The notes under the pieces: generated by a model
What the model was told of the DNA's origin: nothing
Seen by the model: the letters and a program-made list of their open reading frames with translations, nothing else
Database searches by the model: none
Origin: Ancylostoma caninum
Lineage: Eukaryota; Nematoda; Chromadorea; Rhabditida; Ancylostomatidae
Assembly (NCBI GenBank): GCA_037903475.1
Contig: JBAJFG010000352.1
Span: 434,001-498,000 of the forward strand
Direction: 5' to 3'
Length of the DNA: 64,000 bases
Shown here: one piece after another, positions 1 to 13,500 of the stretch
Layout: each line of letters starts with the position of its first letter
How positions within the stretch are numbered: position 1 is the first letter of the stretch
Made by a program: the position numbers and the translations under genes

Positions 1-1185
1 AAGTGGCGGGCAGCGAAAAAAATTGATGCATCTATTCCAGAACTAGTTCGAAATATGGTAAAAACATAACTCGTATGGTAACCAACTTCTAGAGAGTGCT
101 AGACAGGAAAGTGCACGTCTGGTGGGCAAATGTTTATAACAACACTTCATTAGGAATCCATTAAATTGGCGGAAAGAAAATAAATAGAGTGGAACTGCAA
201 GGTAACTGGGTTTGAGTGTTCATCCTCTCCCCTTCCCCGTCACCCTTTCCGTATCCACCCCCTTTCTAGGGAACAACCGAAAAGGACATGCGTAGACACC
301 TGAACCTTGAGTGAATTAATCAAGCCAAAAAAGTTCCGAACAAATTGAATTTTCAGCTATTCCAGAAATTGCATTTGTCAAAATGTCCAAAAATAGGGCT
401 CATCGAAATCCTCAGTAATCTAGAAAGGCGGAAAGTTCATCTAATCAAAGTGTCGAATATTCGAAAAATGCCCAAAACTCGAGTTATTCGAAATATCGAC
501 TATTCGAAAGCACCAAAAGCAAAGTACTAAGAGATGTCCACCATCTAAAAAAGATAGCACCCTAATGTCAAATGTCTACGAGATACCCCAAGTGATTAAT
601 AGGGAGATACTCTCTTCCCAGAGTTTCCCAGAAAGCCCCAACGTCGATATGTGCGAAAGTCAAACAAAGCGAGGCAGAGAATGTGACGCGGACAGAGTGG
701 ACATCCGGATAGTCCGGATAGTGCCAGAAAATTGACGCCAATCAACGGATTAGTCATTAATAAAACAGCAATCCATATACGACCTAGAAAAACATCCCCG
801 CCTCTACATCAGTCGCCTGTATGAGTGTGATATCCAAAAAAGGTTTCTCGTGACCTAACAACTACATATATTGGGACTGAATAATGCATTAGATACCTAT
901 CGATTTATTCGAAATCCGAAAATTCGATGTCGAATAAAGCTATTGTTCAGATATTCGAAAAAAAAGGAGCTATACAATCCTTTAGGGATGATAAGAAGAC
1001 ATATAGATTTCTGTTTTTTTTTTCTTCTCAAACATTCGAATTCCTCGGATTTGGCCTTGAATGAAAAAATCAAATCAATTGAGTTATTTGATTTTTATTC
1101 GGTCCCAAGTAAACTTACAACAAATTAAAAAGTACTGAAGGATTCTCTTTGAATTATATATACATTGATGTAAAAAAAATCGAAC
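1..1185. other. Gene-free AT-rich stretch
   Basis: No coding region with homology or plausible splice structure was found. The short open frames at 345-530 and 871-1128 are lysine, asparagine and isoleucine rich, and they coincide with repeated words of the type ATTCGAAA (about 400-500 and 890-1060). This looks like degenerate repeat DNA. Confidence 0.6.
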
Positions 1186-1482
1186 TAACAAGGGAGGTGC
1201 AAGAGGTTTGGCTCGCGGATCGTAGTGAAACCTATTTGGCTTGAATCTTTGTTTGAGAAGGTGCTTCAGTATATATTTCATAATTGCCCGCGGGGTCAAA
1301 AAATATAAATCCCACTACACCACGTCCGCCGTTTTGCATTCTTGTTTTTTTTTTGTTCTTTGGAGTCGAGGGTAGTAATGAAATACATGATATAGCACCT
1401 ACTCAAACAAAGATTCAAACCAGATAGATTTCATACTGATCTACGAGCCGAACCTCTTGCACCTCCCTTGTTAGCGCTGCGA
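1186..1482. repeat. Foldback (inverted-repeat) element, family FB1
   Basis: Left arm from about 1186 (ACAAGGGAGGTGCAAGAG) is the near-perfect reverse complement of the right arm ending about 1478 (CTCTTGCACCTCCCTTGT). Arms run about 130 bp (1186-1320 and 1345-1480) with a short centre. Both arms carry a stretch reading CTTGAATCTTTGTTTGAG on one strand. The same family, with a larger centre, recurs at 31381-32275. No transposase is seen, so this is a non-autonomous element. Confidence 0.85.
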
Positions 1483-3561
1483 TTCCGGAACGTTGGACAA
1501 AGCTATTTTTAAATGGAGAATGTGCAGGTTATAAAAGAAAAATTCGTATCTGGCTGCTACTCTTAGAAACTCAACATTAGGGGGTGGTCATACAATTAAT
1601 CGAAACGCTCCGATTTCAGCTGGACGTTTTCCAAGAATGGGTAGAATTCGGTTCAGGACTGGTCTTGCAGCACGCGTACTTGGCCTTGGCGTTAGTCTCA
1701 CGAATAAACATCTACTACACGTTTGAGTACGCTTTCCCATCGCTTTATCGTCGCTAGCCCTCTTCCGATATTGTATCTCTCCCCCCCCCCCCCCCCGACA
1801 CCCAGAAAAAAAATAGCAAAGAATCTGAGAAATCTCCTCCATCAATGTCGTAAAATTTCCGGGTCATAAACCACTTTCAATTCAAGATGGACAAATGAGA
1901 TGGGAAAGAACGATTCCCATGGAAAATGGATTTCTGGCGAGTCAATAGCTAAGGTCAAGGAAACATTCTCCCATAACTTTTCCTTCAGTGATCCTACACC
2001 GATAGCTACAACGTCAATTTCGGAGAATATTCGTGTAAATCGTGTAATTCTATCAGGTTTCAAGTTCAGCTAGACTTTCGTAATACTTAAGCTATGAATT
2101 AAAAAAAAAAACTTCGGCGCCTTTCTCGAATTTTGAGCAGATTCCATATTTTCCACTAAAATCCCAGGTGAGTGGCACTTTTCCTGCTCTATTCCACTCT
2201 TTTCCGTCGATTTTTTTTTCGCAATTTAGGCAGAGGATTGGTGAGTAGCAGCAACGGAGACAGGAAAACCATCTCAAGAGAACAGTTGAAAAATTATTGA
2301 ACAGTGTAGTAACACCTTACTCATACTAATATAATTTTTGAAAGGTGTGTACTCAATTCACTGAGAAAAACCCTTTCAAAAATTATAGATGAAAATCCGA
2401 CTTGGATGCCATTTCATCCAATACTTTCTCCTCAACCTAATATTAGAGCTTGCCAGCCATTAAATCACTGAAACTGCTCTTAACTTGAATAGGAGGGAAT
2501 TCCTGAATTTATTCCTCACTAGATTTGATTAGTTCTTAATTATAGCAAAATTATTCTACAAGTACGTACAAAAGAAAAACAACGAGCATCCATCCCACTC
2601 GTTTTTCCTAAATTTTGAAGTAATACCCGTGAAAACCCATTCAAACGCATAGAATGACCAGATAATGCGGAGATTGACAAGCGACTGAGAGCAAATAGCT
2701 GACCGGAGCGGCGAACGGCAAATACGAAAAGCACTGGACAGCCGTGGGAAGCGAAAGACGGGCCGGAAACAGCGAAATTTCGAGTTTTCCTGGACTAGTC
2801 ATCCGGTGAGAGGGCCCTCGAACAAAGCAATTCGCGAATGTCTTGCTTAAAGAAGAAGTATTACCCACGGTCCATACATGGTACGTCTATTAGAAGGTAT
2901 TAACTACATGTGAACTACGTACGATCACGGTGTGGAAAACTACGGGGGCGTTAAAAGCCTCTAGACAAGTACAGATGTTCCCTGAGAACATGGAACAGAA
3001 GAGCTTAAATAACCGACAGCTACGTACGTACTTTGTATTTATGGCGTGGTTGCGGACACAAATACAATTCTTAGTCTCCATGTGCTCTGATCTTTAATTT
3101 GACGATCTTGCCTCACCTTTGGTTCGATAATTTTCCTTAATTTAGCAATTTAATTCGCATATAAGCGCAGAGAAATTTACAAGAATATTTTTAGCGTCAA
3201 AGATACCTTCTCTGGCAGTGGTACAGGTTTTATTTCTTATACATACGTTTTGAATACAATCTCAGTAACTGAGCGAAGTTAGCAAAAATAAATGGAGTGG
3301 ATGAAGCTGAGACGTTGAGTCACACGCAGGTAGTTGAAGTGACGGTTCAATCCCGCAATTTCTCCAATTTCTGTGAAATCATTAGAAAGTCTCAAGGATG
3401 TTGGTGGTCTTCTAATATAGAAATCAGCGGCAAACTCAGAAAATTTTGGAAATATTAATCAATTAATTATTAATTAATCATCGAAACTACTATACAATTA
3501 GTCGTCATTCTAAAAATTCTAAAGTCGGAAATTTTCCACAAAAAGTGAAAATCACCTTATA
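1483..3561. other. Gene-free intergenic DNA with a 16-base poly-C run
   Basis: No gene recognised on either strand. A run of 16 C residues lies at 1781-1796. Around 3345 is a word resembling a Pol III B box (GGTTCAATCCC), but no matching A box or cloverleaf could be drawn. Otherwise nothing supportable. Confidence 0.5.
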
Positions 3562-4105
3562 CAGGGGGGGCCATAAGTTATTGTACAACGTTTGCTCATT
3601 TATTTCTCCACCAGCAACACATGGATTATCCTGCTCTTTTCGCTGCCGAATAGAGCAGGGATCAAAGTATCTTACAGTTAAAACCCGGTTTCCCGGGAGA
3701 GTTTTGCTTTGGAGCAGTTGGACTTAGAACAGGTTTTTGAAAAAAGCGGGTTGATGTGGAAATTTTTTACGAAAAATCCACCAAATCTCTAAAGTGGGGT
3801 GTACTGCTTAGATGCATCTTAAAGAGCAAAGAATGCTCTTTCTAAAAATATCAAACTGTTTTTGTGGCTGTTTTGCTCGGAAATTGCGGGCAGAGTTAGT
3901 GCATTTTGCGGCACCGAAAGTCTGCAATGAATGTTTCCGATAAACTTTTTTCGTTATCTTGGAAGTATCCAGGAGGTTTTTGTGATCAAAAGATAGAGCA
4001 AATCCAGCTCTATTAAACAGTGCCTAGTGCGGCAAAAAATATTTTACTACTGCGGAGAAATGGGCCAGCAAACGTTGTACAATAACTTATGGCCCCCCCC
4101 CCCTG
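3562..4105. mobile_element. Tc1/mariner-type MITE with TA target duplication
   Basis: Terminal inverted repeats begin CAGGGGGGGCCATAAG and continue through TTATTGTACAACGTTTGC. The right end (4050-4105) is the reverse complement, with a few extra G/C residues in the run. TA dinucleotides flank both ends (3560-3561 and 4106-4107), as expected for Tc1/mariner insertion. The 544 bp body has no transposase, so it is a non-autonomous derivative. Confidence 0.85.
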
Positions 4106-6419
4106 TATATTAATGCCAAAGCCTTGCCAAAAATCGAAAATGGCGGAAAAGCGCAGTTTTACCGTACCGCTATAACATTCTAGAGATTCACTGGAATAGC
4201 AAGAAACCTTATACCACTGAAATTAGTGACAAATTAATTACAAAAACTCCTACATGCCAAGGTACCTGCGGCTGCGACCTTTCTCTCGTTGTTCTGCGTG
4301 TTCACTCCTATTCCTCGATCACAGTTCGTTGTTTTACTATATCTAACCAAATATTTAAGTGCTGAGCTTGGATTCATATAAGAGAATGGGTAAAGTAGGT
4401 AGAGTACCTTGTACCGAATAATTTTAAGGTTTAAAGATAGAGTACTTTGTACCAGATAATTCTTCTCTACATACATTCAAGATTGGCTTAAACAACGGCC
4501 TTTCAATTCCTTACTGATCCTGGGAAAGTTCGGAGCATTTAAGCGAAATCTAGAGCCTCAATTCTTCTCGAATATCCACATCAATTTTCACTCACAAAAA
4601 TTTCACAGAAGGTTTGAAATGAATTTGACCCCAACGAAAAGTAGGAACGACGAGCAGACTTCACGCATCCGCTTTTTCCTGCCACTAGAGAAAAAAATTT
4701 TGCAATTAAAAACAATGAAAAGCCATAAAGTTAAAACCATAGATTTTAAGTTGAAAATGTAAGCAATAAATAGGTAACGACAACATATTAACTTTCCCAA
4801 CTTCCTTTCCCTTACAATTTAGTGAACGATTTTGTTTATAAGAGGAATTTTAATGAATCCTGTAGATGTTTGTTGCAATCAAAATTTGCTCCGAAAGATT
4901 TTCCACCTTGCTAGCTCGCGAAAAGGGTGTAGACGTGAAGATTGATGAACATAAAACAATAAGGGCTAGTGAGAAAAACGAAGAAGAGAGAGAGATCACA
5001 ACCGCAGAAGCATAAGCTTTTCCTTCTGCATGAGTTTCCAGCATGCTAGTGAAGGGCAAGTCACATCAGAAATAGCAATTCTGCCGGTAGTGATAATTTA
5101 TTACAACTAGAACATGCTTGATCTAATTGATGCAACCTTGACAACCGCGAACGTTTCCCATTCATTCTACTAGCATTTGGATGGGGCAACGAATGAGACA
5201 ACGAAATGAATATTAAGAAAGGGAATCTGGAAAATTGCAAGACAGAAACATGAAGGACGATAGCAATTTGCGAAAAAAAGAATCAAGGAGCACAAGATTT
5301 CTTGGCCGAACACTTGGAGAACTCCATTTTCCCTGGTCATAAAACCTGGGCATTTTCACTATGGTGATACAGAAGGTTTCTTTTGTGCAACACAGGTCTT
5401 TATGAGCACATGTTTAATTTCGGCCTAACGTTTCGACTTAACGTCGTCTTCAGAGGCCTGAAAGTGAAAGTGAAAACACTTGGAGAACTCTCATATTACG
5501 TGAACGAGACCTGCGTAATTGTTTCTATTAATTGGACTTGTTGAGCATTCGAACATTCAATAACTCGAGCAGTGTCCGGATAGCGATTACTCGACCATCT
5601 CGCTGTCTCTGCGTACTCGACATTCCTCCAAAGTGCCACTACTGCAAAGTCAGCAGTCATTTTCTGTATTTGAGTCTACTCGTGATGCAAGGTCTCCATC
5701 TCGATTACTAGCTCAAGTACAACAGGAAGATAGCGAAAATTGGCGGAAAGGATCAACACCGAACACGTGCGCAGAAACTATACCGCCGCAAACGACTAGT
5801 GTTTACTCCGGAAAATAACAAGTCCTTCAGGATGAAGCTGGCCGATTTTCGTGGCGTTCACATTCCCTCCATATTATCATCTTCACAAAGCCTATCATTG
5901 TCGACAAACCATAGATATCTACAGATAACGGTCGCTAATGTGTAGACTTTGATGGTGATATGATAAGAGAGTAAGCGTTGTGGAAATGGCCAGGTTCATC
6001 CTAATTGCAACAAACGCACATCCGACCAGTAACGTCATCTCTTTATTCCATCGAAAATGTGAATTGCATTTCAGATCAACAGCATAAACACTAAAAGAAA
6101 AACCAAAATTATATGAATTATAACAAGTACAACTAAGTAAATTATATGAATTATAACACGTACGACTAAGTCACAGTACTAAATATCACCCTAATCTCTG
6201 CAGGAGAAGAGCGAGACGCACCAAACAGCCTCACGGGCCGGAGTGATTCCCCCGACAAGGAACGATTTCCTACTTTCCAAAACCGGTAAATTGCTCGCTT
6301 TGTGTGGAAGACAATGATGGATAGTTTCTGAAGACTGTGCCTTTCAGGGCTGGAGAATCAAAATTCTCGCAAAGAAATGAGTCAGAAGAATGCGACAAGC
6401 GCCGCTTAAGTAATAACTA
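4106..6419. other. Gene-free intergenic DNA
   Basis: No gene recognised. About 5415-5460 reads AACGTTTCGACTTAACGTCG followed by TCTTCAGAGG. A related word (TACGTTTCGGCGAGATCGCC then TTCTTCAGAG) is at 24830-24865, so this is a piece of a dispersed repeat. A short tandem duplication (AATTATATGAATTATAACA) lies near 6106-6165. Confidence 0.5.
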
Positions 6420-7108
6420 TTAGGTATGTGAAAAAGTTTCCGCCCTCTAGTTGAGTACTCATAATAGTCAGTTATCCTTACAAATGCTTTGTAAGCCCTA
6501 ATTAATTTTGTTTGTTTGACATCTGTCAATAATATTAAGTACACACAAGTTGCTTTGATATGCATCAACATCATTGTGTTTGACAGCGATAATCATGTTG
6601 ACATTTGAGCCAAATAAGCATCATGAGCTCCGACATGAGCTTCTAAAATAAGGTCAGACAATCATAGTGAGCAAATGATTCGTTTGAGCAGAGCATTGCA
6701 CCAAAAACGGCCGGGGGTAGGATAGGACAGCACAAAATCATTTTGCTGCATGATAATGCTCGTGCACATGTCACAAAAGCCGTCAGGGAAACGTTTGAAG
6801 TACTTCGCTGGGATGTGATACCTCATGCGGCTTATTCACCAGACTGTGTCCCAACAGAGTACCGTTTGCTTCGGTCGATGTCCCACAGGCTTTTCAAGCA
6901 GCGCTTCCAATCCTTCAAAGATGTCGACAAATGGACGAAGGAATGGATCGAGTCGAAGGACTCCGCTCCATCAGTCTCCTTAGGGATCAGGGAAAAAATT
7001 CATGGCCAACGATAGCCAATACTTTGATTGATGTGTCCGCTTTGTTTCTTTTTCAGTAAAAACTCAATTTTGCTGAAAAAAGAGGCGGAAACGTTTTCAT
7101 CTACCTGG
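6420..7108 (+). mobile_element. Decayed mariner element with partial transposase
   Basis: Imperfect terminal inverted repeats: left TTAGGTATGTGAAAAAGTTT at 6420, right (reverse strand) CCAGGTAGATGAAAACGTTT ending 7108, both followed by CCGCC and bounded by TA. An open frame at 6743-7015 encodes the C-terminal catalytic part of a mariner transposase, with HDNARAHV then HAAYSPDCVPTEYRLLRSM, corresponding to the family signature HDNARPH...YSPDLAPSDYHLFRS. The element is 689 bp against about 1.3 kb for an intact mariner. The N-terminal half is missing, so it cannot encode an active enzyme. Confidence 0.9.
6743..7015 (+). pseudogene. Mariner transposase fragment (C-terminal half)
   Basis: The 90-residue frame carries the second catalytic aspartate region of the DDE/D family (HDNARAHV) and the third (YSPDCVPTEY). 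The expected aspartate of SPD is present, but the following LAPSD is altered to CVPTE. It ends normally shortly before the right terminal repeat. The helix-turn-helix half and the first catalytic aspartate are absent. It is a fossil lying downstream of the MPPE1-like gene. Confidence 0.85.
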
Positions 7109-7556
7109 TAGTAAAGTAACGCAATGATCTTCTATCGAAAAAAAAATTCTTTTCGAATTTCAAATAAAAGTCACTTTTTTGGGACAGTTCGAGTAAACAA
7201 TCTACTTATCCTGAAAAATTGGGTAAGTTTAAGGAACTGATAAAAGGCAAGGACTGGATTAAGCCATATGGCCTCTTGCAGAGATCAGAGGATGCAACGC
7301 ACACTAAGGATACTTCATTGGCCTGGACCCGCCTGCCGCGTCGCATCAGCTGCGCGTAGGTACTCTGATCGAGTGAGCACTCGCATACTCCACTGATATT
7401 ACTATCCACATTCTGGAAACATAATGCGGTGCGGTGCGACGAGCGGGTCCAGATTACTGGAATCTCCTACAATTATAAATGCAACAAAAAAGCACAGAAA
7501 CACACAGTCAGACTAGACAGGAGGAAAACTGCTGAGCAAACTGTCTAGAGGAGCAA
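7109..7556. other. 3' flank of the MPPE1-like gene
   Basis: No separate gene recognised. On the minus strand this would hold the 3' UTR of the MPPE1-like gene. A reverse-complement AATAAA (TTTATT) is not obvious close to the stop, so the polyadenylation site is not assigned. Confidence 0.4.
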
Positions 7557-10500
7557 TTAACCGCTCTTAATGAGTTTTTCACCCGATGGAGATCGGTATC
7601 GAATCCGGCGTGTTCGCAAAAACAATGACTTCACAATAGGTACTAAACTTCGAAGTAGCCACGCAGCCAAAATGATAGCAACTACAATGTATAGACGGAG
7701 CACTGTCGATTCATGCGGTAGGTGGCAGACATCAACGAGAACCTGCAAGCAACGAGTAGAGCATTTAAATCCTCTAATTACAGTCGAAAACTCACATGTT
7801 TCTCGGAAACCGTTGCCAAAAGGAAACTTGGCCTGTCTCCGTTGCGCCATGAGAACGAATTGACAGTGTACTCCCAGAAATATACAGGATGTGTCCACCT
7901 AAATCATGACACGTATTTTAGCTATGAAATCAATGGCGACAGCGGGATTGGCTAATGTTACCGAAAAATTGTGATGTCCCAGGCCTGATGTGGAAGGTCT
8001 CCCTTTAAAAAACAGAGGAAACAAATTACCCTAACCAGTGGCCTCTCGCCAAAAGCAATTAATAGGAGAATAAAAAAAATCAAATTTCTACCGTCAACCT
8101 CCCAAGCCCACCGAGAATTGGACTTCTCAGGAATGTTCCTAATTCCTCTACTGGAGAACATCAATAACAAGTAGCGAAAAAACAAGGCCAACCTCTTCTT
8201 GCATCCTCTATGAGTATGCCCGTTGAACACAGCCCTAGGTTCCAATGTTTTCAGAAGCAGCTCAGTTGATTTCTTCGACAGAGCCTCCCAAGTGGGACGA
8301 TAGGGATCATTGCGAGTCGGATCATCATGATCGAAGTCCTTGTCTCGCAAGCATTCGTCATCGTTAACTCTAAAAAATTCTGATTGACTGACGACGCTGA
8401 AGCTGATGTCAGCAACGAGTGTGGAGCGTTGTGCCTGGAGAAAGCGCGGCAGGTTCCGCGATTGGTCATTTCACGCGACTAGCCAATCGCAGAGCCCAAT
8501 CCCGCCGCCCTTCCCGGATATAACGCTCCACACACATCAGCAATGAAGGAATGGACAGCAGCAGTGGCGGAAAGGGAAGCAGTCACCAAATTTTCCGAAA
8601 ACCCTTTAGAAAATGGTTAAAAAAATATTGGGTGAACTCATTTTCAAATCCATATTTTTACGATCTATTCTCAAATATTTATTTTCAAAGATTCTAGTTT
8701 TTATTTAGCTTTTAAAAACTTAGATTTTGAAATCCCAGATCGTTAAATTGTCCCATGTCTGTATCCAGCACTGAAAGTAACCTTGAACATTGTACGGTAC
8801 TTGTACTACAGTCTAACTGCAATTAATGGGGAGATGGTGCTCGTGGCGGGATCTATGCGACAAGCTTAAGAACCGAACATTATGAACATTTCGAAAGAAG
8901 TTCTTTTAGCAATGCAGAAGGCAGAGGTACGCAGTGAGGTGAATCAGCTTTTTCAGAGGACTTCCTATGATTCCAATTGAATCTAAGCTTAACCTCCCTT
9001 AGTTGTAGCATATGGTTCCAAACACTTGCGAAAAAGGCTAAAGAGGTTTCTGATCACGTTTATCTGCAGCTTATGACACATAGGCTGACAAGTTAGTTGA
9101 AGTCAGCACTCGGGCAAATTCCCACTTCTGACAATGAGATAAGTCGTGCTCCGTGCAATCAGTTGCTAGTGAATCACAATTGTAACCAAAAAAACAAAGA
9201 ATTGGCACTTTCTTATGGAGATATTGCAGCAAGGGTCGAGGCCACAGGTCGTTGATATGGCCAAATGAGTGAATGACGCGCTAGCTTACGCATTCTCAGT
9301 CGCTTTAACCACATACGGTTCTCTGAATTGGTAGCGGGACCCACGAAGACTTTCGTACATTTGAAATCGCGGGGAACAACACATCTGTTCCTTGGAATTC
9401 CCTTCTGTCTTGCACTATTCACCACTGAACATGGGTTCTAAGATCATTGAAACCCCAGAATACTGCAAAATTTCAGAAACTCTCCGTGGGTGATGCCATA
9501 AAGGAAAAATTTTCATTGTTTCAGGAACAATGAGCCAAAAGCGTAGTATGTCGAAGAAGAGAACAATATAATATACTAGCTGCAGTACCCGGCTTCGCTC
9601 GGGTGTTTTACTACTTTGGCTACCTCACACTGCTGAGGCCAATTATTATCACCGATAAATTCATTAAAATCTCCATAATTTTGGTGATCAGCATGGTAAC
9701 GAAGCTCAGGTGACCCTTTCCCATCGGCTTGTGGGCGAAAAGTTAGCAAAGCTATTTCGGTGACATTGAATCGATGTATTCGTACAAATTAGTTGTCATA
9801 TTCATACTCAGCGTATTGAGAAACCCCAGGAGATATGTCAGAATGTCTTCATCGGAAGAGCCAAAATCAATAAAATCGATAAATCGATATTTCGAAATGG
9901 TTGTCATATTCGTATTCAGCGTATTGAGAAACCCCAGAAGACATGTCTTTGTCCGCGAGCGATAAAATCAATAAATCAATATTTCGTGCAAAATGGTTGT
10001 CATATTCGTATTCAGCGTATTGAGGAAACCCCAGAAGACATGTCCCCACCGACCCCGGGCAAAAATAACGAAAAATCAATAAAATCGATATAATCGATAA
10101 ATCGATCGATAATCCCAGGTGCAAAGTAGCCTATAACCTCCGCCGTCCCCTGTAGGCAGCCTGCAAAATTTCGTCCGGATCGGTTCAACCTCCGCGATTT
10201 CTATTCCGAACATACAAACATACAAACATACAAACAAACACACACACACACACACACACACAAACTTTGACTTTTATATATACAGACGATGCGAGAGAGG
10301 GGGAGGAAGAGGTAGATGGAGGGTGAGAGCGGGAGAGAGAGCCCAAAATAAAAATTAATGAAAAAATCTCTACGACAGACGAGACGAAAATATGAACACG
10401 TACCGAAACAAGGGAAAATGTTGAAGGAGAATTGGTCGCCGGTAGGGATGGAAACGAACGGAGACATTTCTCTCGCATTTCCCACGCTTTGCACATGCCA

Positions 10501-13500
10501 GCTCTTCTCCAATGGTTCGCAGTGCGACTTCTGCTTCGTGACAGAATTTGCATCCATCACCATGCAAAGCCATTGAGGTGAGAAGCACAAAAGGCTGCCC
10601 TGGAACTCCTGCCTTCTTCCGAAGTTACGTTCAAACATATTACATCGGTCCGGGAGAAAACTTCTCAACCCATTAACAACCTACCTTTAATGAATATTGT
10701 ATCAACGGTACTTCTATTGAAACGCTTCTCGAACCATTCTACCCGAAATGGAGACACACTGGAACACAGGTGCAAAAATTATGGCCAACAATAAAAAACA
10801 GCCTAATTGGCCGCAATACTCCTCGAAGAGTGAATATAGCACCCTGCGTCGCCGTCGCCTGCCGCCTATCGCCAATGCTGACTGCGAATCGCCAACGTTG
10901 GCGACCAATCACAATCGATGGCATCGACGTCACTATCGCCAACATTTGCGATCGGCAGCTGCCGTTGTCGCTGGGTTGCCGATTTTGGCGACGCTCGTGC
11001 CAAATCCGGCGGCCGCCGCGACGCCCTGCCCACAATCAATGCGTACCGGTCCCACAGTCGCAATCGACGGCGACGTAGGGTGCTACACTCCTCGAGGACT
11101 ATAACGGCATTGTTACTCGTTCAAGCTCCACTCACGCATAATGAAATCCTAAATCGTGATTCCCGGCGAGCACGTGAACTTCTGGCTTATTTCCAGACGA
11201 ACCAAACAAGGAATCGAACCGACCGGCATATCTATGGAAAGTGTCGCGATCTCCCCACTGACCTTCATCCATTAAATCACCTGAAGTCAGAGCAATCTGA
11301 GTTTGGAAAGGCAAGCACTAGGAAATTCTGCCAATCATTACCTAAGAAGAAAACAGCATCTGGTGCCAGAAGACGTACTGCTGATCGATATGATCGATAC
11401 ATTTGCCATTCTCTGAAAAGTGGAAGCCAGCTACATAAATGACTGACCGAGCGTTCTCACTGGCCGATTGCGGAGTACCTTTCTCGCTGCTTTTCTCTTA
11501 TGTAGGGTAATTTATGTTAGATGCGAGTGTTTGACACGCGTGCGTCGATGTGTTGATAGATAGGGCGAGTCGCATCGATGACGCAGCTCAGACGCACGCG
11601 CTTACGGCCTCGCGGAGGTCACTTGTTCTTTTCACTGAGAATGCACATGCCGCGTTGACCAGTCTTCATGGAAAATTTTTCGCGAATGGATGCGTGTGCC
11701 TGACGCACGCACCCTAGTATAAATTGCCCTTACAACGTTCTATACCGATTTCTTCCAGTGTCAACTCCAGCGAGATAGTGTGATAGAAGGGTGAAAATTT
11801 GGGTATGGCACGTAATACCTGGAAAGGGGGGGGAGGGGGTGCGGTCAAGCTCTACGATTGGACAGTTCAGCTGATAGGCCAATTGCAAGGCCCATAAGCG
11901 CCGCCCACTCCAGGTATAACGCTCCACACTCTGGAAATTTATATGAGCAAAGGATCCAAATGCGAAGAGTCTGTTATTGGCCTTATTAGGAGTGAGTGAA
12001 TTGAAAGTATAGTGTGTTTCACGGGAAAACGTAGTTGCGCAAAAATTAGAGAATGAGAGAACGCGAGAAATAGTGCCGTATTCGAGAGGCAGACGAGAAA
12101 TGCATGCCACTGAAACGCATACTCAACTATCGTCGATTTTGGAACGGACTATATCAGATTGGTGCGAATTCAACTGCCGTTTTGGGGTATTCACAGATAA
12201 ACTTCTCTCTTCTCGGAACTCGAGCAATTTCAAGTCAACTTGTGTAGCCTTCTGAGAGTGCTTTTCCTCCTCTCCCAAAATCTCCTTAAAAATTCTGGCC
12301 AGCTCTTCTCACTACCTTTTTATAGAGTCGGGAACAAATGATGAGCCGATGCGATTTTTGGGTGATCATGGTTAATGACTTCAAACTCGAACATTTTTCA
12401 ACTGAGGTGTCCAGTAACCTTGCACTTGTTTTGTCTCGGACTCTTCTTTTCAATGGACAGTGAGGTACTGATTCGCGATATTTTCTTCCGGCGATTTCGA
12501 ACGCAAAGGCAACCATGGTCGTGATAGGAGGTTCTTCCTTGGCGATCAAATATTATGGACTGTCGTAAAGCCTAGATCGGATCTTACCATTCGGACGTTG
12601 AGAGCAGGGTTGGATGCTCACTATACTAGAGTTAGAAAACATTTGACTTCAATCGATGGGAGAAAAAATTGCAGAAGTGAACAGTCCATGATGTAGCAGC
12701 GGATCAGCGTCACATCCTTTATGACATCTTTTCCAACTTAATTTTTCGCCCAAAACCACTGATTTCTAGACCACGTAATTATTCTAAATGAAGCACTGTT
12801 TCTGCGCGATAACAAGAAATGCGAATGGATGTGGGTAGAGACAATTTCCCAGTTCTTAGTTTTCCTAAATCAGATCTTCTCTTTAGGGAGGCTGTGTCAG
12901 GAGTTTGTTGGTGCTGTAAGGGTGTGATTGACTGCAGCCTTCTCAGTCCTAATCAAGCGTTGACAGCAGAGTCCTACTATCGTAGTTTTGAGTTGATGTC
13001 CGAAAATCTGCTGGGGATGTGGTTGGCAGTGGTGAACAGAATCAGGTAAACGCCTATTCCAGGGTAGCGCTGGGCCTCCCACTTGAAAACTCACACGGCA
13101 AAAACTGAGGCAGTAAGGCATCGAGGTCTCCATCCATTCTCTGCATTCTTAATACCTTTCCCTTACCGAATATCACTTTTTCGTAGTCCCAAATGCAAAC
13201 CTCCAACAGCAGCAGATTGCTGATCTAGAGCATGTTGAAATCGCCTTCCAAAAGTTCGTGGATTTTTGTGATCTCAGTTTTCATTAGGTTTTCATTATAT
13301 TATTGGGGAAGATCTAGCGAATTGAATGGGTATTAAATTGGTGACAAAAACTGTGTTTAAGCCAAGTTATAACACTTTGAAATGGAGTGTTCGTTTCGGC
13401 AATTAATTTCGCGCCAACCTGATAGATGGCCTCAATTACCCCCTACTGGGAACAGTCTTTCTGGTGCCGCCCAAAATCCCGCATCGCCTCGCTCACTCAA

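Noticed and set aside
10201..10262. Short-period repeats examined as a possible CRISPR-like or telomeric array
   Set aside because: These are CATACAAA and CA simple repeats at the tail of a dispersed element; there are no spaced unique segments and no telomere hexamer.
10739..11442. Overlapping open frames on both strands, up to 174 residues
   Set aside because: They fall on the GC-rich MITE and its flank. Frames are open because of base composition and palindromes, and no homology is visible. The true coding piece nearby is the short minus-strand MPPE1-like exon 11136-11280.
13147..13262. Possible missing exon 3 of the MPPE1-like gene on the minus strand (RRFQHALDQQ)
   Set aside because: Only a few residues resemble the family (FQxAL) and no acceptor of the right phase precedes it. 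A second candidate at about 13090-13135 (REWMETSM) would replace the conserved glycine before the metal-binding aspartate.
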